From the NCBI RefSeq assembly GCF_015751785.1, contig NZ_JADOTY010000001.1, positions 868,001 through 932,000 of the forward strand: 64,000 bases of DNA, read 5' to 3'. This document shows positions 8,186 to 16,908 of this stretch, one piece after another; position 1 is the stretch's first letter; each line of letters opens with the position of its first letter. Source of the stretch: Micromonospora vinacea (GTDB lineage Bacteria > Actinomycetota > Actinomycetes > Mycobacteriales > Micromonosporaceae). Position numbers and translations under genes: made by a program. The notes below the pieces were generated by a model that was not told the origin of the DNA, did not search any database, and saw nothing but the letters and a program-made list of their open reading frames with translations.

Positions 8186-9298
8186 CTGGCGACCAAACGG
8201 CGGGAGTACGACGAGGACGACGTGCGGGTCCGGCCCGGGAAGTCGTCGCGCCCGCGTACGCGCACCCGCCCGCAGCACGCCGACGCTGTCGACGGGTTCG
8301 TCATCGCCGTCGACCGTGGGCGCTACACCTGCGTGCTCTCCGGGGCCGAGCGCGGCGTGGTCGGCGCCGAGCTGCCCACTGTCACCGCGATGCGGGCCCG
8401 CGAGCTGGGCCGCAAGTCGGTGGTGGTCGGTGACCGGGTCAGCCTGGTCGGCGACACGTCCGGCGCGGAGGGCGCGCTCGCCCGCATCGTCCGGATCGCC
8501 GAGCGTCGCTCGGTGCTGCGCCGCACCGCCGACGACGACGAGACCACCGCCGAGGGTCGGCTGGAACGGGTGGTGGTGGCCAACGCCGACCAGTTGGTGA
8601 TCGTCAGCGCGTTGGCCGACCCACCGCCGCGCACCGGGTTCATCGACCGCTGCCTGGTGGCGGCGTACGACGCGGACGTCGAGCCGCTGCTCTGCCTCAC
8701 GAAGGCCGACCTGGCCGGGCCGGAGGAGGTGCTCGGCTACTACACCGAGCTGGAGCTGCCGTACGTGCTCAACCGCCCCGACTCCGACCTCGACGCGCTC
8801 CGCTCGCTGCTCAGCGGCAAGGTGTCGGTGTTGGTCGGGCACTCCGGGGTGGGCAAGTCGACGCTGGTCAACCGCCTCGTTCCGGACGCGCTGCGCGCGG
8901 TCGGGGTGGTCAGCGCGATAGGCCGGGGCCGGCACACCTCGACCAGCGCGGTGGCGCTGCGGCTGCCACCGGTGCCCGGCGTCGACACCGACCCGGGCTG
9001 GATCATCGACACCCCCGGGATCCGCAGCTTCGGGTTGGCGCACGTCTCGGCCGACAGCCTGCTGCACGGCTTTCCGGACCTCGTCGAGGGCACCGTCGAC
9101 TGCCCGCCGAACTGCCCGCACACAGCTGACGAGGCCGAGTGTGGGTTGGACGCGTGGGTGGCCGCCGGTAAGGCCGACCCGCGACGGCTGGCCTCGTACC
9201 GTCGGTTGCTCGCCTCACGGGCCGGCGAGGGTGACTCGCGCGGCGACAGCGACCAGCGCGGCCCTGGCGAGGGTGACCGGCGCGGCCCCGACGAGTGA
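8186..9298 (+). CDS. rsgA: Ribosome small-subunit GTPase RsgA
   Basis: Circularly permuted GTPase of late 30S assembly. An N-terminal OB domain is followed by TKAD (G4), then the P-loop GHSGVGKST, DTPG (G3) and a C-terminal zinc knuckle with Cys/His in CPPNCPH. The first common start in frame is GTG 8222, but the 12 codons before it (ATKRREYDEDD) continue the sequence conserved at the N-terminus of actinobacterial homologues. No ATG, GTG or TTG is available there, so a CTG at 8186, after AGGACAGG, is my preferred start. The tail holds a degenerate repeat GEGDSRGD/GEGDRRGP. Confidence 0.93.
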   Translation: MATKRREYDEDDVRVRPGKSSRPRTRTRPQHADAVDGFVIAVDRGRYTCVLSGAERGVVGAELPTVTAMRARELGRKSVVVGDRVSLVGDTSGAEGALARIVRIAERRSVLRRTADDDETTAEGRLERVVVANADQLVIVSALADPPPRTGFIDRCLVAAYDADVEPLLCLTKADLAGPEEVLGYYTELELPYVLNRPDSDLDALRSLLSGKVSVLVGHSGVGKSTLVNRLVPDALRAVGVVSAIGRGRHTSTSAVALRLPPVPGVDTDPGWIIDTPGIRSFGLAHVSADSLLHGFPDLVEGTVDCPPNCPHTADEAECGLDAWVAAGKADPRRLASYRRLLASRAGEGDSRGDSDQRGPGEGDRRGPDE

Positions 9299-9314
9299 CC
9301 CGACGGGCGTGGGC

Positions 9315-9320
9315 TAGGTT
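9315..9320 (+). promoter_or_regulatory. -10 of a leaderless hisN transcript
   Basis: TAGGTT is 6 bases before ATG 9327, and no Shine-Dalgarno sequence is present. Confidence 0.65.
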
Positions 9321-9326
9321 GCCGGC

Positions 9327-10145
9327 ATGACCGGGTACGCCGATGACCTCGCCCTCGCCCACCTGCTCGCCGACCGGGCCGACGCCATCGCCACGGCCCG
9401 GTTTCGCGCGCTCGACCTGCGCGTCGAGGCGAAACCCGACCTGACCCCGGTCTCCGACGCGGACACGGCCGTGGAGCGGGAGATCCGCGCCCTGCTCACC
9501 GAGCACCGGCCGGCCGACGGGCTGCTCGGTGAGGAGTACGGCGCGCAGCCGTCCGCCGACCCGAACGGGCGCCGGTGGATCATCGACCCGATCGACGGCA
9601 CCAAGAACTTCGTCCGTGGCGTGCCGATCTGGGCGACCCTGATCGCGCTCTACGACGGCGACCGGCCGGCGGTCGGCGTGGTGTCCGCACCGGCGCTCGG
9701 ACGACGCTGGTGGGCCAGCGCGGGCGCGGGCGCGTTCGCCGGGCCGGGCCCCGCGGCCGGCGAGCGGATCGGCGTGTCCGCGGTGCGTGGGATCCCCGAT
9801 GCCAGCTTCTGTTACTCGTCGCTGAACGGGTGGGAGAGCGCCGGGCGGCTCGACGCGGTGCTCGACCTGATGCGGGACAGTTGGCGCAACCGGGCGTACG
9901 GCGACTTCTACGGTTACATGTTGCTGGCCGAGGGGGCACTCGACGTGATGGTCGAGCCGGAACTGTCGCTGTGGGACGTGGCGGCGCTGGTGCCGATCGT
10001 CACCGAGGCGGGTGGCACGGTCACGGATCTGACCGGACAACCGGCCCCCGCCGGCGCTCCGGGCACCGACAGCAGCGTGGTGGCCACCAACGGTGTGCTG
10101 CACGCCGACATCCTCACCCGCCTCAATCGACCAGCCGAGCGCTGA
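9327..10145 (+). CDS. hisN: Histidinol-phosphatase, inositol-monophosphatase family
   Basis: A 272-residue Mg-dependent, Li-sensitive-type phosphatase. The metal-binding motifs are present in order: the first acidic ligand in GEEYG, then WIIDPIDGTKNF, and the late ELSLWDVAALVPI. Actinobacteria use this family for the dephosphorylation of histidinol phosphate. The gene lies right after rsgA and before a transporter; its own leaderless promoter suggests it is not simply an rsgA operon member. Confidence 0.87.
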   Translation: MTGYADDLALAHLLADRADAIATARFRALDLRVEAKPDLTPVSDADTAVEREIRALLTEHRPADGLLGEEYGAQPSADPNGRRWIIDPIDGTKNFVRGVPIWATLIALYDGDRPAVGVVSAPALGRRWWASAGAGAFAGPGPAAGERIGVSAVRGIPDASFCYSSLNGWESAGRLDAVLDLMRDSWRNRAYGDFYGYMLLAEGALDVMVEPELSLWDVAALVPIVTEAGGTVTDLTGQPAPAGAPGTDSSVVATNGVLHADILTRLNRPAER

Positions 10146-10159
10146 CCCCCGGCAACCTC

Positions 10160-10165
10160 TATCCT
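10160..10165 (+). promoter_or_regulatory. -10 of a leaderless DMT-transporter transcript
   Basis: TATCCT is 6 bases before GTG 10172; together with TAGGTT before hisN it shows a repeated layout. Confidence 0.65.
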
Positions 10166-10171
10166 CGCCAG

Positions 10172-11059
10172 GTGGTCTCCTCCGGTTGGTGTTTTCTCGC
10201 GGCGATGATCGTCGCGTACGGCTTCGCCAACCTGCTCCAGTCGGTGGCGGCGGCCCGCACCACCGTCCACCACACCTTCGATCCGGGCCTGCTGCTGCGC
10301 CTCGCCGGGCACCGGACGTACCTGGTCGGCCTCGGCTGTCAGATCGGCGGTTTCGTGCTCGCCTTCCTGGCCCGGCGGGACCTGCCGCTGTTCCTCGTGC
10401 AGGCCAGCGTGGCCGCCGGGCTCGGGGTGACCGCCATCCTCGGGGTGCTGGTGCTGAAGTGGCGACTGCCGGCGGCGGAGGTGGTGCTGCTGGCGCTGCT
10501 CTTCGCGGGGATAACCGCGCTGGTGCTGTCCGCCCGGCCGGCGCCGTCGAAGCAGCTCGGCACCGCCGGCTCGATCGCCCTGCTGGTGGCGCTCGGTGTG
10601 ATCGCTGTGCTCGGTTTCTTCGCCGTGCGGCTGCACGGGGCGCCGGGTTCGGTGGCCCTCGGTTCACTGGCCGGGCTGGCGTTCAGCTCGGCCGCGGTCG
10701 CCGCCCGGCCACTGGCGTCCGCGCCGTCCGCTGAGGCGTTCCTCGCCGACCCGTTGTTCTACCTGCTGATCGCCCATTCGATAGTGGGTCAGCTGCTGCT
10801 CGGCCTGGCCATGCAGCGCGGCTCGACGACCGCCGCGGTCGCCGCGATGGACGCCGCCGGCGCGGTGCCGGCCGCAATCGTCGGCCTGCTGCTGCTCAAC
10901 GACAAGATCTGGCCGGGGCGGGAGTGGCTGGCCGCTGTCGGCTTCCTGGTCACCCTGGCCGCGGTGATCGGCCTGACCCGGTACGCCGAACCGCAGCAGC
11001 ACCGCTCGGTGGCACGCCGTCGGGACCGCGCCATGGTCGGTGCCGGCCGGCCGGGCTGA
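10172..11059 (+). CDS. DMT/EamA-like multi-helix membrane protein
   Basis: A 295-residue integral membrane protein with about nine or ten hydrophobic segments (such as GSIALLVALGVIAVLGFFAV and GREWLAAVGFLVTLAAVIGL), in the pattern of drug/metabolite-type transporters. The C-terminus is short and basic. The GTG at 10172 is set by the TATCCT hexamer 6 bases upstream; the reading frame is open well before it but overlaps hisN. The substrate is unknown. Confidence 0.8.
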   Translation: MVSSGWCFLAAMIVAYGFANLLQSVAAARTTVHHTFDPGLLLRLAGHRTYLVGLGCQIGGFVLAFLARRDLPLFLVQASVAAGLGVTAILGVLVLKWRLPAAEVVLLALLFAGITALVLSARPAPSKQLGTAGSIALLVALGVIAVLGFFAVRLHGAPGSVALGSLAGLAFSSAAVAARPLASAPSAEAFLADPLFYLLIAHSIVGQLLLGLAMQRGSTTAAVAAMDAAGAVPAAIVGLLLLNDKIWPGREWLAAVGFLVTLAAVIGLTRYAEPQQHRSVARRRDRAMVGAGRPG

Positions 11060-11104
11060 CCATCCGGCACTGCACCACTGAAGAGGTGCCGCAGCATCAC
11101 CCGA

Positions 11105-12304
11105 TCAGGCCTCGACCGGCTTGCGACGACTCACCACCCGCTCGTAGAGACGCTCCAACGCACCGGCGGTCCGCTCCCAGGTGTAGCTGCTGCGCACCCG
11201 GTCCACGGCGGCGTGCCCGTACGCGAACCGACCGGCGTTGTCGGCGAGCAGCCGGCGTAGCGACACCCCGAGTGTCCGTACGTCACCGGGGGGCACCAGG
11301 CGGCCGGTGACCTCGTCGACGACGGCGTCCGCCAGGCCGCCCATCGCGTAGCCGATCACCGGCACCCCGCAGGCCATCGCCTCCAGTGAGACCCGCCCGG
11401 CCGAGGAGTAGTGCGGCGTGCAGGCGACCACGTCCGCCGACCGGTACCAGGTGGCCATCTGGTCGTGCGGCACCGCCCCGACGAGCCGTACCTGGTCGAC
11501 GACGCCGAGCTGTTCGGCGAGCTCACGCAGTCGTCGCGCCTCGGCGTGGTTGGTCAACTGGTCGGCCGGTGGCCCACCGGCGATCACCAGCTCGGCGTCA
11601 CCGACCAGCCGCATCGCCCGGATCAGGTCCTCCTGGCCGTGCCCGGCGGCGAGCGAGCCCACCGAGAGGATGCGGGGTCGCTGTTCGCGCGGTGCGGCCT
11701 CGCCGTCGGGGTGGAACAGGTCGATGTCGACGCCGGCCGGCACCAACGCGACCGAACTACGTTGCAGACCCATCCGGGTGAGCTCGTCTACCTCGTCGTT
11801 GGACTGGGCCACGGCGATGTCGACCGCCCGGGTCAACGCGCGCTCCAGCGTGATCCGCTGGCCCGGCCCGTCGTAGTGGCCGCCCAGGTGACGCAGTTGC
11901 TCGATGCCGAGCGAGTGGAACGTCTGCACCACCGGGATGTCGGTCTCCCGAACGGCGTGCGCGGCGGCCAGACCACCGACCCAGTAGTGCCCGTGCACCA
12001 CCTCGGGCCGCCAGGCACCCGACCAGTCGTCGGCCAGCCAACGGCCGACCTCCGTCACGTACGGGATCAGCTCGGCGGTGGGCAGTGGGGTGGGCGGGCC
12101 GGCGGGCACCTGGTGCACCTGGTAGCCGTCGACGTTCATCGTCGGCGGCAACGTCGGGTCGTCCCGGCGCACGTAGAGCCGGACGTCATGGCCTCGCTCG
12201 GCCAGCTCGGCGGCGACCCGCGCGGTGTGCTGTCGGGTGCCGACCGGTGGGCCGTCGGCGTGGCGGTAGGAACTGGCGTGCGCGCAGACGAGGCCGACGC
12301 GCAT
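11105..12304 (-). CDS. GT4-family glycosyltransferase
   Basis: A 399-residue retaining glycosyltransferase of GT-B fold. The N-terminal domain opens with MRVGLVCAHAS and GTRQHTARVAAELAERGHDV; the C-terminal nucleotide-sugar domain has LSVGSLAAGHGQEDLIRAM and the EX7E-type stretch SLEAMACGVPVIGYAMGG. The start has a strong AGGGAGGTGACCC site. It is convergent with the DMT gene. Donor and acceptor are not predictable; the family covers mycothiol MshA, trehalose and cell-wall enzymes, but none of their special motifs is evident. Confidence 0.9.
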   Translation of the reverse strand: MRVGLVCAHASSYRHADGPPVGTRQHTARVAAELAERGHDVRLYVRRDDPTLPPTMNVDGYQVHQVPAGPPTPLPTAELIPYVTEVGRWLADDWSGAWRPEVVHGHYWVGGLAAAHAVRETDIPVVQTFHSLGIEQLRHLGGHYDGPGQRITLERALTRAVDIAVAQSNDEVDELTRMGLQRSSVALVPAGVDIDLFHPDGEAAPREQRPRILSVGSLAAGHGQEDLIRAMRLVGDAELVIAGGPPADQLTNHAEARRLRELAEQLGVVDQVRLVGAVPHDQMATWYRSADVVACTPHYSSAGRVSLEAMACGVPVIGYAMGGLADAVVDEVTGRLVPPGDVRTLGVSLRRLLADNAGRFAYGHAAVDRVRSSYTWERTAGALERLYERVVSRRKPVEA

Positions 12305-12528
12305 GGGTCACCTCCCTGCGATCTTTCCTCGGCGGTGGTCCTCCCGGTCAGAGCGTCCCATTAACCCCGCGACGCTGAGCCGAAACCTGGCAGATCAGGA
12401 AGAGTCAGCGCGAGTGCCACCGACACTTGCGCCACGGCAAGCACAGGCGGCACACGACAGCGGGGTTCGACGATGATCGACAAGCCGTGGTCGGTGTGAC
12501 CAGGGCCGGCCGGGGGTACCGATCAGGA

Positions 12529-13527
12529 ATGCCGCTGACCCGCAGTCTCGACGATTCGACCGTGGTGATCACCGGCGCGTCCAGCGGGATCGGCACGGCG
12601 ACCGCCTACGCACTGGCCCGCCGGGGCGCCGCCGTCGTGCTGGCCGCCCGCAGCGAGCCCGCCCTGCGACAGGTCGCGCAGCGCTGCCGGGAGTTGGGCG
12701 GCCGGGCGCTTGTCGTACCGACCGACGTGACCGACCTGGATTCGGTGCGGCGGCTGGCCGATCAGGCGGCGGCCGAGTTCGGCCGGATCGACGCCTGGGT
12801 GAACAACGCCGCGGTGAGCGCCGTGGGTCTGTTCGACGAGATACCGGTCGCCGAGTTCCGCCGGGTGCTGGAGGTCAACCTGCTCGGGACGGTGCACGGG
12901 ATCAAGGCGGCCCTGCCCTACCTGGGCGCCGCCGGTGGCGGTGTGCTGGTCAACAACGCCTCCGTGTTGGCCGAGGTAGCCATGCCGTACCAGTCGGCGT
13001 ACAACGCCACCAAGCACGGCATCCGAGGGCTGGCCGACACCGTCCGCCAGGAGCTGCGGGTCACCGGTCGGGGCCACATCTCCGTCTGCACAGTGCTGCC
13101 GGCCACTATCGACACTCCGTTCTTCCGGCACACGGGCAACCACAGCGGCCGGGAACTGGTGCCGCCTCCTCCGATCTACCCGCCGGAGGTGGTCGCCGAG
13201 ACCATCGTCCGGCTGCTGCGCCGGCCCCGCCGCGAGGCGTACGCCGGTGGCGCGGCCCGGCTGATCGGTCTGCAGTGGCGGCTGGCGCCCGCGCTGGTGG
13301 AGCGCACCCTCGGCTGGTACGCCCACCGCACCCAGTTCGGTCCGGGCGCCCGGGTGGACAGCAGCGGCAACGTGTTCCACGCCGACGCTCAGGGCCGCCA
13401 GGACGGTGGCTGGCAGGGTCGACGACGTCAGTTGGTGCGGATGACCGCCGCGTTCGGTCTGGCCGCCGCCGGCACCGCTGTCGGCACCCTGGCCGCCATC
13501 AGCCGCCGCTCCCGGTCGGACCACTGA
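12529..13527 (+). CDS. SDR-family oxidoreductase with C-terminal membrane tail
   Basis: A 332-residue classical short-chain dehydrogenase/reductase. It has the NAD(P) motif TGASSGIG, the NNAA motif and the YxxxK pair in YNATKHG. About 80 residues beyond the catalytic core end in a hydrophobic helix (AAFGLAAAGTAVGTLAAI) and Arg/Ser tail, suggesting membrane anchoring. Its stop shares one base with the ATG of the next gene, so they are probably one operon. The 12305-12528 gap upstream holds divergent promoters but no gene. Confidence 0.9.
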   Translation: MPLTRSLDDSTVVITGASSGIGTATAYALARRGAAVVLAARSEPALRQVAQRCRELGGRALVVPTDVTDLDSVRRLADQAAAEFGRIDAWVNNAAVSAVGLFDEIPVAEFRRVLEVNLLGTVHGIKAALPYLGAAGGGVLVNNASVLAEVAMPYQSAYNATKHGIRGLADTVRQELRVTGRGHISVCTVLPATIDTPFFRHTGNHSGRELVPPPPIYPPEVVAETIVRLLRRPRREAYAGGAARLIGLQWRLAPALVERTLGWYAHRTQFGPGARVDSSGNVFHADAQGRQDGGWQGRRRQLVRMTAAFGLAAAGTAVGTLAAISRRSRSDH

Positions 13528-14318
13528 TGGCCGATGTCGAGCGCCCAAATGCGCTGACCGTCACCGGCGCGCACAATGGGACGATCATGTCGAGCTGTCT
13601 CGTGGAAATCGACGAGTCGTCAGCGGTGGTCCGGCTGACCGGTGTGCTCGACGCCGCCGGCGCCGAGACGGTACGCGGCGCGCTGCTCGCCCGCCTGGTG
13701 GACCGGCCCGGTCCGGTGGTGGCCGACGTGACCGGTCTGCGGGTCGTCGACTCGGCCGGGCGGGGCGTCTTCGCCGACGTCCGCCGGGAGGTCGCCGACT
13801 GGCCCGCAGCGGATCTGCTGCTGTGTGACCCGGCTGTCGACGGGCCCGCCCACCCCGACGCCGCGCTCGCCAACGTGCCGGCCTGGCCGACGCTCGACGA
13901 AGCGCTGGCCGCGGTCGCGGCGACGCCCCTGGCTGCGGTGCTCACGGCCGAACTGGCCCCGGCGGTGGGGGCCGCCCGGTTGGCGCGCGAGCTGGTCACC
14001 ACAGGTTGCGAGCGCTGGGGCATGCCGACGCTCACCGACCCGGCGTGCATCGCGGTCACCGAATTGGTCAACAATGTGGTGGCGCACGCACAGACCCCGA
14101 TGACGGTTCGGCTGGCGCCCCAGGACAGCACCCTGCACCTGGCGGTTCGGGACCACTCCCCGCGTCGGCCGACGTTCGCCGGGATATCCCCGCCGAACCG
14201 GGTGGGCGGCCGGGGCCTGCTGCTGATCGACACGGTGACGCGCCGCTGGGGCAGCAGCGCCGTACCGGACGGCAAGGTCGTCTGGTGCGTGCTGCACCCG
14301 GACGACGAGGCCGTCTGA
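13527..14318 (+). CDS. STAS-HATPase fusion (anti-anti-sigma joined to anti-sigma kinase)
   Basis: A 263-residue partner-switch protein. Residues about 25-115 form a STAS (SpoIIAA-like) domain with the phosphoacceptor serine in VVDSAGRG (Ser76). Residues about 140-260 are an RsbW-like GHKL ATPase: N-box TELVNNVVAH, G1 DHSPRRP and G2 GGRGLLLIDTV. These two activities are normally separate proteins. The start is ATG 13527, overlapping the SDR stop; an internal ATG at 13587 would trim 20 residues. No sigma-B-type factor or PP2C phosphatase is nearby. Confidence 0.85.
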   Translation: MADVERPNALTVTGAHNGTIMSSCLVEIDESSAVVRLTGVLDAAGAETVRGALLARLVDRPGPVVADVTGLRVVDSAGRGVFADVRREVADWPAADLLLCDPAVDGPAHPDAALANVPAWPTLDEALAAVAATPLAAVLTAELAPAVGAARLARELVTTGCERWGMPTLTDPACIAVTELVNNVVAHAQTPMTVRLAPQDSTLHLAVRDHSPRRPTFAGISPPNRVGGRGLLLIDTVTRRWGSSAVPDGKVVWCVLHPDDEAV

Positions 14319-14407
14319 CGGGGGCTTTCGCCGTCGCCGCCCGGTTCGGCGGCGTACCGCCGAAGGTCGTCCGGTTATGGCGGCAGGGCAGCGGGTAGTG
14401 ATCAGAC

Positions 14408-14980
14408 ATGCGCGACAACGAGTACCCGACCCCCGTGTCCGACACCGAGGCGCAAGGGCTGCCCGACACCGCCGATGACGACTCGACCGCCAACGACGAC
14501 GTCCTCACCGGGCGCGAGGCGGACGGCCCGGACCCGGCCCAACTGCCCGGCGACCGGACGCCGGTGGCGGTGGACCGGTTCGGAACGACCGCCGAGGAGC
14601 AGCTCGACGGTGAGTCCCTGGACTACAAGCTCGACCGCGAGGTCTACGAGCGCCCGGCGGACGACCCGCTGGCCGGCACGATCGACCCGAAGATCGCCTT
14701 CGAGGCGGACAACCTGGAAGCCGCGGCGGAGGCTCAGCTGGACGCCGACGTGATGGATCCCGGGCCGACCTCGGACCCGAACTCACCGGTCTCCCTCTAC
14801 GACCACGGTCAGCTCGGCACGGTGGCCGACGCCACTGTGGGCCGGCTGGTGGAACCGGACGAGGGGTCGCACACCGACCAGGAGACCGACTCGGTGGCGT
14901 ACGACGCCGGATCGGCCGGGGGCGGGGCGACCGCCGAGGAACTGGCCATCCACGAGACGGAGCCGCCGCGCTCGGTGTGA
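14408..14980 (+). CDS. DUF5709 protein, acidic and soluble
   Basis: A 190-residue highly acidic protein with no membrane segment or signal. It matches the DUF5709 family in its middle EEQLDGESLDYKLDRE segment and in GRLVEPDEGSHTDQETDSVA near the C-terminus. The function is unknown; such proteins are abundant in actinomycete cytosol. It faces the response regulator on the other strand, 7 bp from its stop. Confidence 0.88.
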   Translation: MRDNEYPTPVSDTEAQGLPDTADDDSTANDDVLTGREADGPDPAQLPGDRTPVAVDRFGTTAEEQLDGESLDYKLDREVYERPADDPLAGTIDPKIAFEADNLEAAAEAQLDADVMDPGPTSDPNSPVSLYDHGQLGTVADATVGRLVEPDEGSHTDQETDSVAYDAGSAGGGATAEELAIHETEPPRSV

Positions 14981-14987
14981 CGTCCGC

Positions 14988-15659
14988 TCAGTCGTCCAGG
15001 CCGCGTTCGATGGCGTAACGGGTCAGCTCGACCCGGTTGTGCAGTTGCAGCTTGCCCAGGGTGTTCTGCACGTGGTTCTGCACGGTGCGGTGCGACAGGC
15101 CGAGCCGCTGGGCGATCTGCTTGTACGACATCCCCTTCGCCACCAGCCGCAGCACCTCCGTCTCCCGTTCGGTGAGCTGGGGCGTCGCGGGTTCGGCAGC
15201 GCCGGCCGGGCCGGTCCCCCGCCCCGGTCCGGCGGCCAGCCGGCGGTACTCACCGAGCACCAGCCCGGCCAGGCCGGGGGTGAAGACCGCATCGCCGGCC
15301 GCGGTGCGGTGGACCGCCTCCAGGAACTCGGCGGGCGCTGTCGACTTCACCAGGTAACCGGTGGCTCCGGCCTTGACCGCGTCCAGCACGCTCTGCTGTT
15401 CGCCGCTGGCGCTGAGCATCAGCACCCGCACTGCGGGCAGTGCCGCGCGCAGCCCCAGGATCACCTCGACGCCGGAGATGTCCGGTAGTTGCAGGTCGAG
15501 GACGACCACGTCGGGCCGGGCAGCGGCGGCCACCCGGATGGCCTGCCGTCCCTCGCCGCTGGTCGCCACCACCAGGAAACCGGCCTCGGTCAGGTCGCGG
15601 GCCACGCCCTCCCGCCACATCGGATGGTCGTCCACCACCATCACCCGGATCGGGTTCAC
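14988..15659 (-). CDS. NarL/LuxR-type response regulator
   Basis: A 223-residue two-component regulator. The receiver has the acidic pair Asp10/Asp11, phosphoacceptor Asp55 in VVLDLQLPD and Lys in GYLVKS; the C-terminus has the LuxR HTH (LTERETEVLRLVAKGMSYKQ, then SHRTVQNHVQNTLGKL). GTG 15659 overlaps the TGA of the upstream kinase gene (GTGA), so the pair is coupled. Targets are unknown. Confidence 0.95.
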   Translation of the reverse strand: MNPIRVMVVDDHPMWREGVARDLTEAGFLVVATSGEGRQAIRVAAAARPDVVVLDLQLPDISGVEVILGLRAALPAVRVLMLSASGEQQSVLDAVKAGATGYLVKSTAPAEFLEAVHRTAAGDAVFTPGLAGLVLGEYRRLAAGPGRGTGPAGAAEPATPQLTERETEVLRLVAKGMSYKQIAQRLGLSHRTVQNHVQNTLGKLQLHNRVELTRYAIERGLDD

Positions 15660-16789
15660 AGCGGTGACCTCGGCACGCTCAGCTCGATCTCGGTGCCGGC
15701 CTCGGGGCCGGACACGATCCGTACCGTGCCACCCACGTCGGCCACCCGGCCCCGGATCGACTGGGTCACCCCGAGCCGACCCTGGGCGGCGGCCTCGTCC
15801 AGCCGACCGTCCGGGATGCCCGGCCCCTCGTCGCGGATCGACACGGTCACCGTCGCCCCCTCGTCCTCGATCAGCAGCCAGGCCCGCCCACCGGCGTGCC
15901 GTCCCACGTTGTCCAGGGCCGCGCCGGTCGCGGCGGCCAACTCACCGGCCACCCGTCGCGGCAGCGGCACCGCTGTGGCCGGGGCGGAGAGCGCCACCGT
16001 CGCGGAGGCGTACCGGCCGAGCAGGGTCCGCAGGTCCACCGCCTCGCCGCTGTCCGGGGGGCTGCCGGCGGCCGGGCCGGCGTCGGCGATCAGCGCCCGC
16101 AGGGCAGCCTCCTGCTCGCCGGCCAGCCGGGCCAGCTCACCAGCCTCCCCGGGCAGGTCGGCGCCGCGCCGTTGCACCAGCGCCAGGACCTGGAGCACCG
16201 AGTCGTGGATGTCCCGGGCCAGCCGCTCCCGCTCCCGGGTGGCGGCCTCCAGCTCCACCGCGCGCTGCAGGCGCTCCTCGGCGCTCGCCGCCAGCCGGGC
16301 CACGTGACCGACCACCACTCCGGCGAGCAGCATCAGGATCACCCCGGTGAACGAGGACTGGCCGATCCGCTCCCGGGTGGCCAGGTCCGCGCCGGCGACC
16401 AGCAGCGCGGCCACAGTGCCCCGCCGCCGGCCGCCGGAGACGGCCCAGGCCAGCACCGGGCCGGCCATCCAGGCCACCCCCAGGGTGGGTACGCCGTGGC
16501 TGAGCGCCGTCCGGCCGACCGCCCACGGGGTGGCCAGCACGATGGCCATCACCACCCCGAGGTCGGCCAGCAGCAGCGGCCAGCGCCGCCAGGCCGGGCG
16601 GGCGTACCCGATCGCTGTCGCACCGGTCCAGATGATCATCAGCAGGATCAGGGCGCCGACGGCGTACGGGTGGGCGTACCGGTCGGCGTCGCGCACCGCG
16701 AGCGCGCAGACGTACGCCAGGGACGCCAGCCTGAACACGGTGAGCGCACGCCACAGCGGCACCTCGTATCCACCCGGCGGCGACGGCAT
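15656..16789 (-). CDS. Membrane sensor histidine kinase (NarX/DesK class)
   Basis: A 377-residue kinase with about five or six N-terminal membrane helices and almost no extracytoplasmic domain, so it probably senses the membrane itself or an internal cue. The HisKA_3 box is ARDIHDSVLQ (His195); the ATPase domain shows ALDNVGRHA, DEGPGIP and GRLGVTQSI. I start at ATG 16789; an in-frame start at 16933 would add 48 residues and overlap the divergent gene's promoter. It is partner to the response regulator just downstream. Confidence 0.92.
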   Translation of the reverse strand: MPSPPGGYEVPLWRALTVFRLASLAYVCALAVRDADRYAHPYAVGALILLMIIWTGATAIGYARPAWRRWPLLLADLGVVMAIVLATPWAVGRTALSHGVPTLGVAWMAGPVLAWAVSGGRRRGTVAALLVAGADLATRERIGQSSFTGVILMLLAGVVVGHVARLAASAEERLQRAVELEAATRERERLARDIHDSVLQVLALVQRRGADLPGEAGELARLAGEQEAALRALIADAGPAAGSPPDSGEAVDLRTLLGRYASATVALSAPATAVPLPRRVAGELAAATGAALDNVGRHAGGRAWLLIEDEGATVTVSIRDEGPGIPDGRLDEAAAQGRLGVTQSIRGRVADVGGTVRIVSGPEAGTEIELSVPRSPL

Positions 16790-16908
16790 GGCGGTCAGGA
16801 TGCCACAACCGGGCCGCCGCACGGCGAGCAGCGAGTGCGGTTCAGGAAACCCTGACGTACGGTGGAAAAGCCGCGAAATACTCCGAGATGCGCCGCCGGG
16901 ACGGGCCC

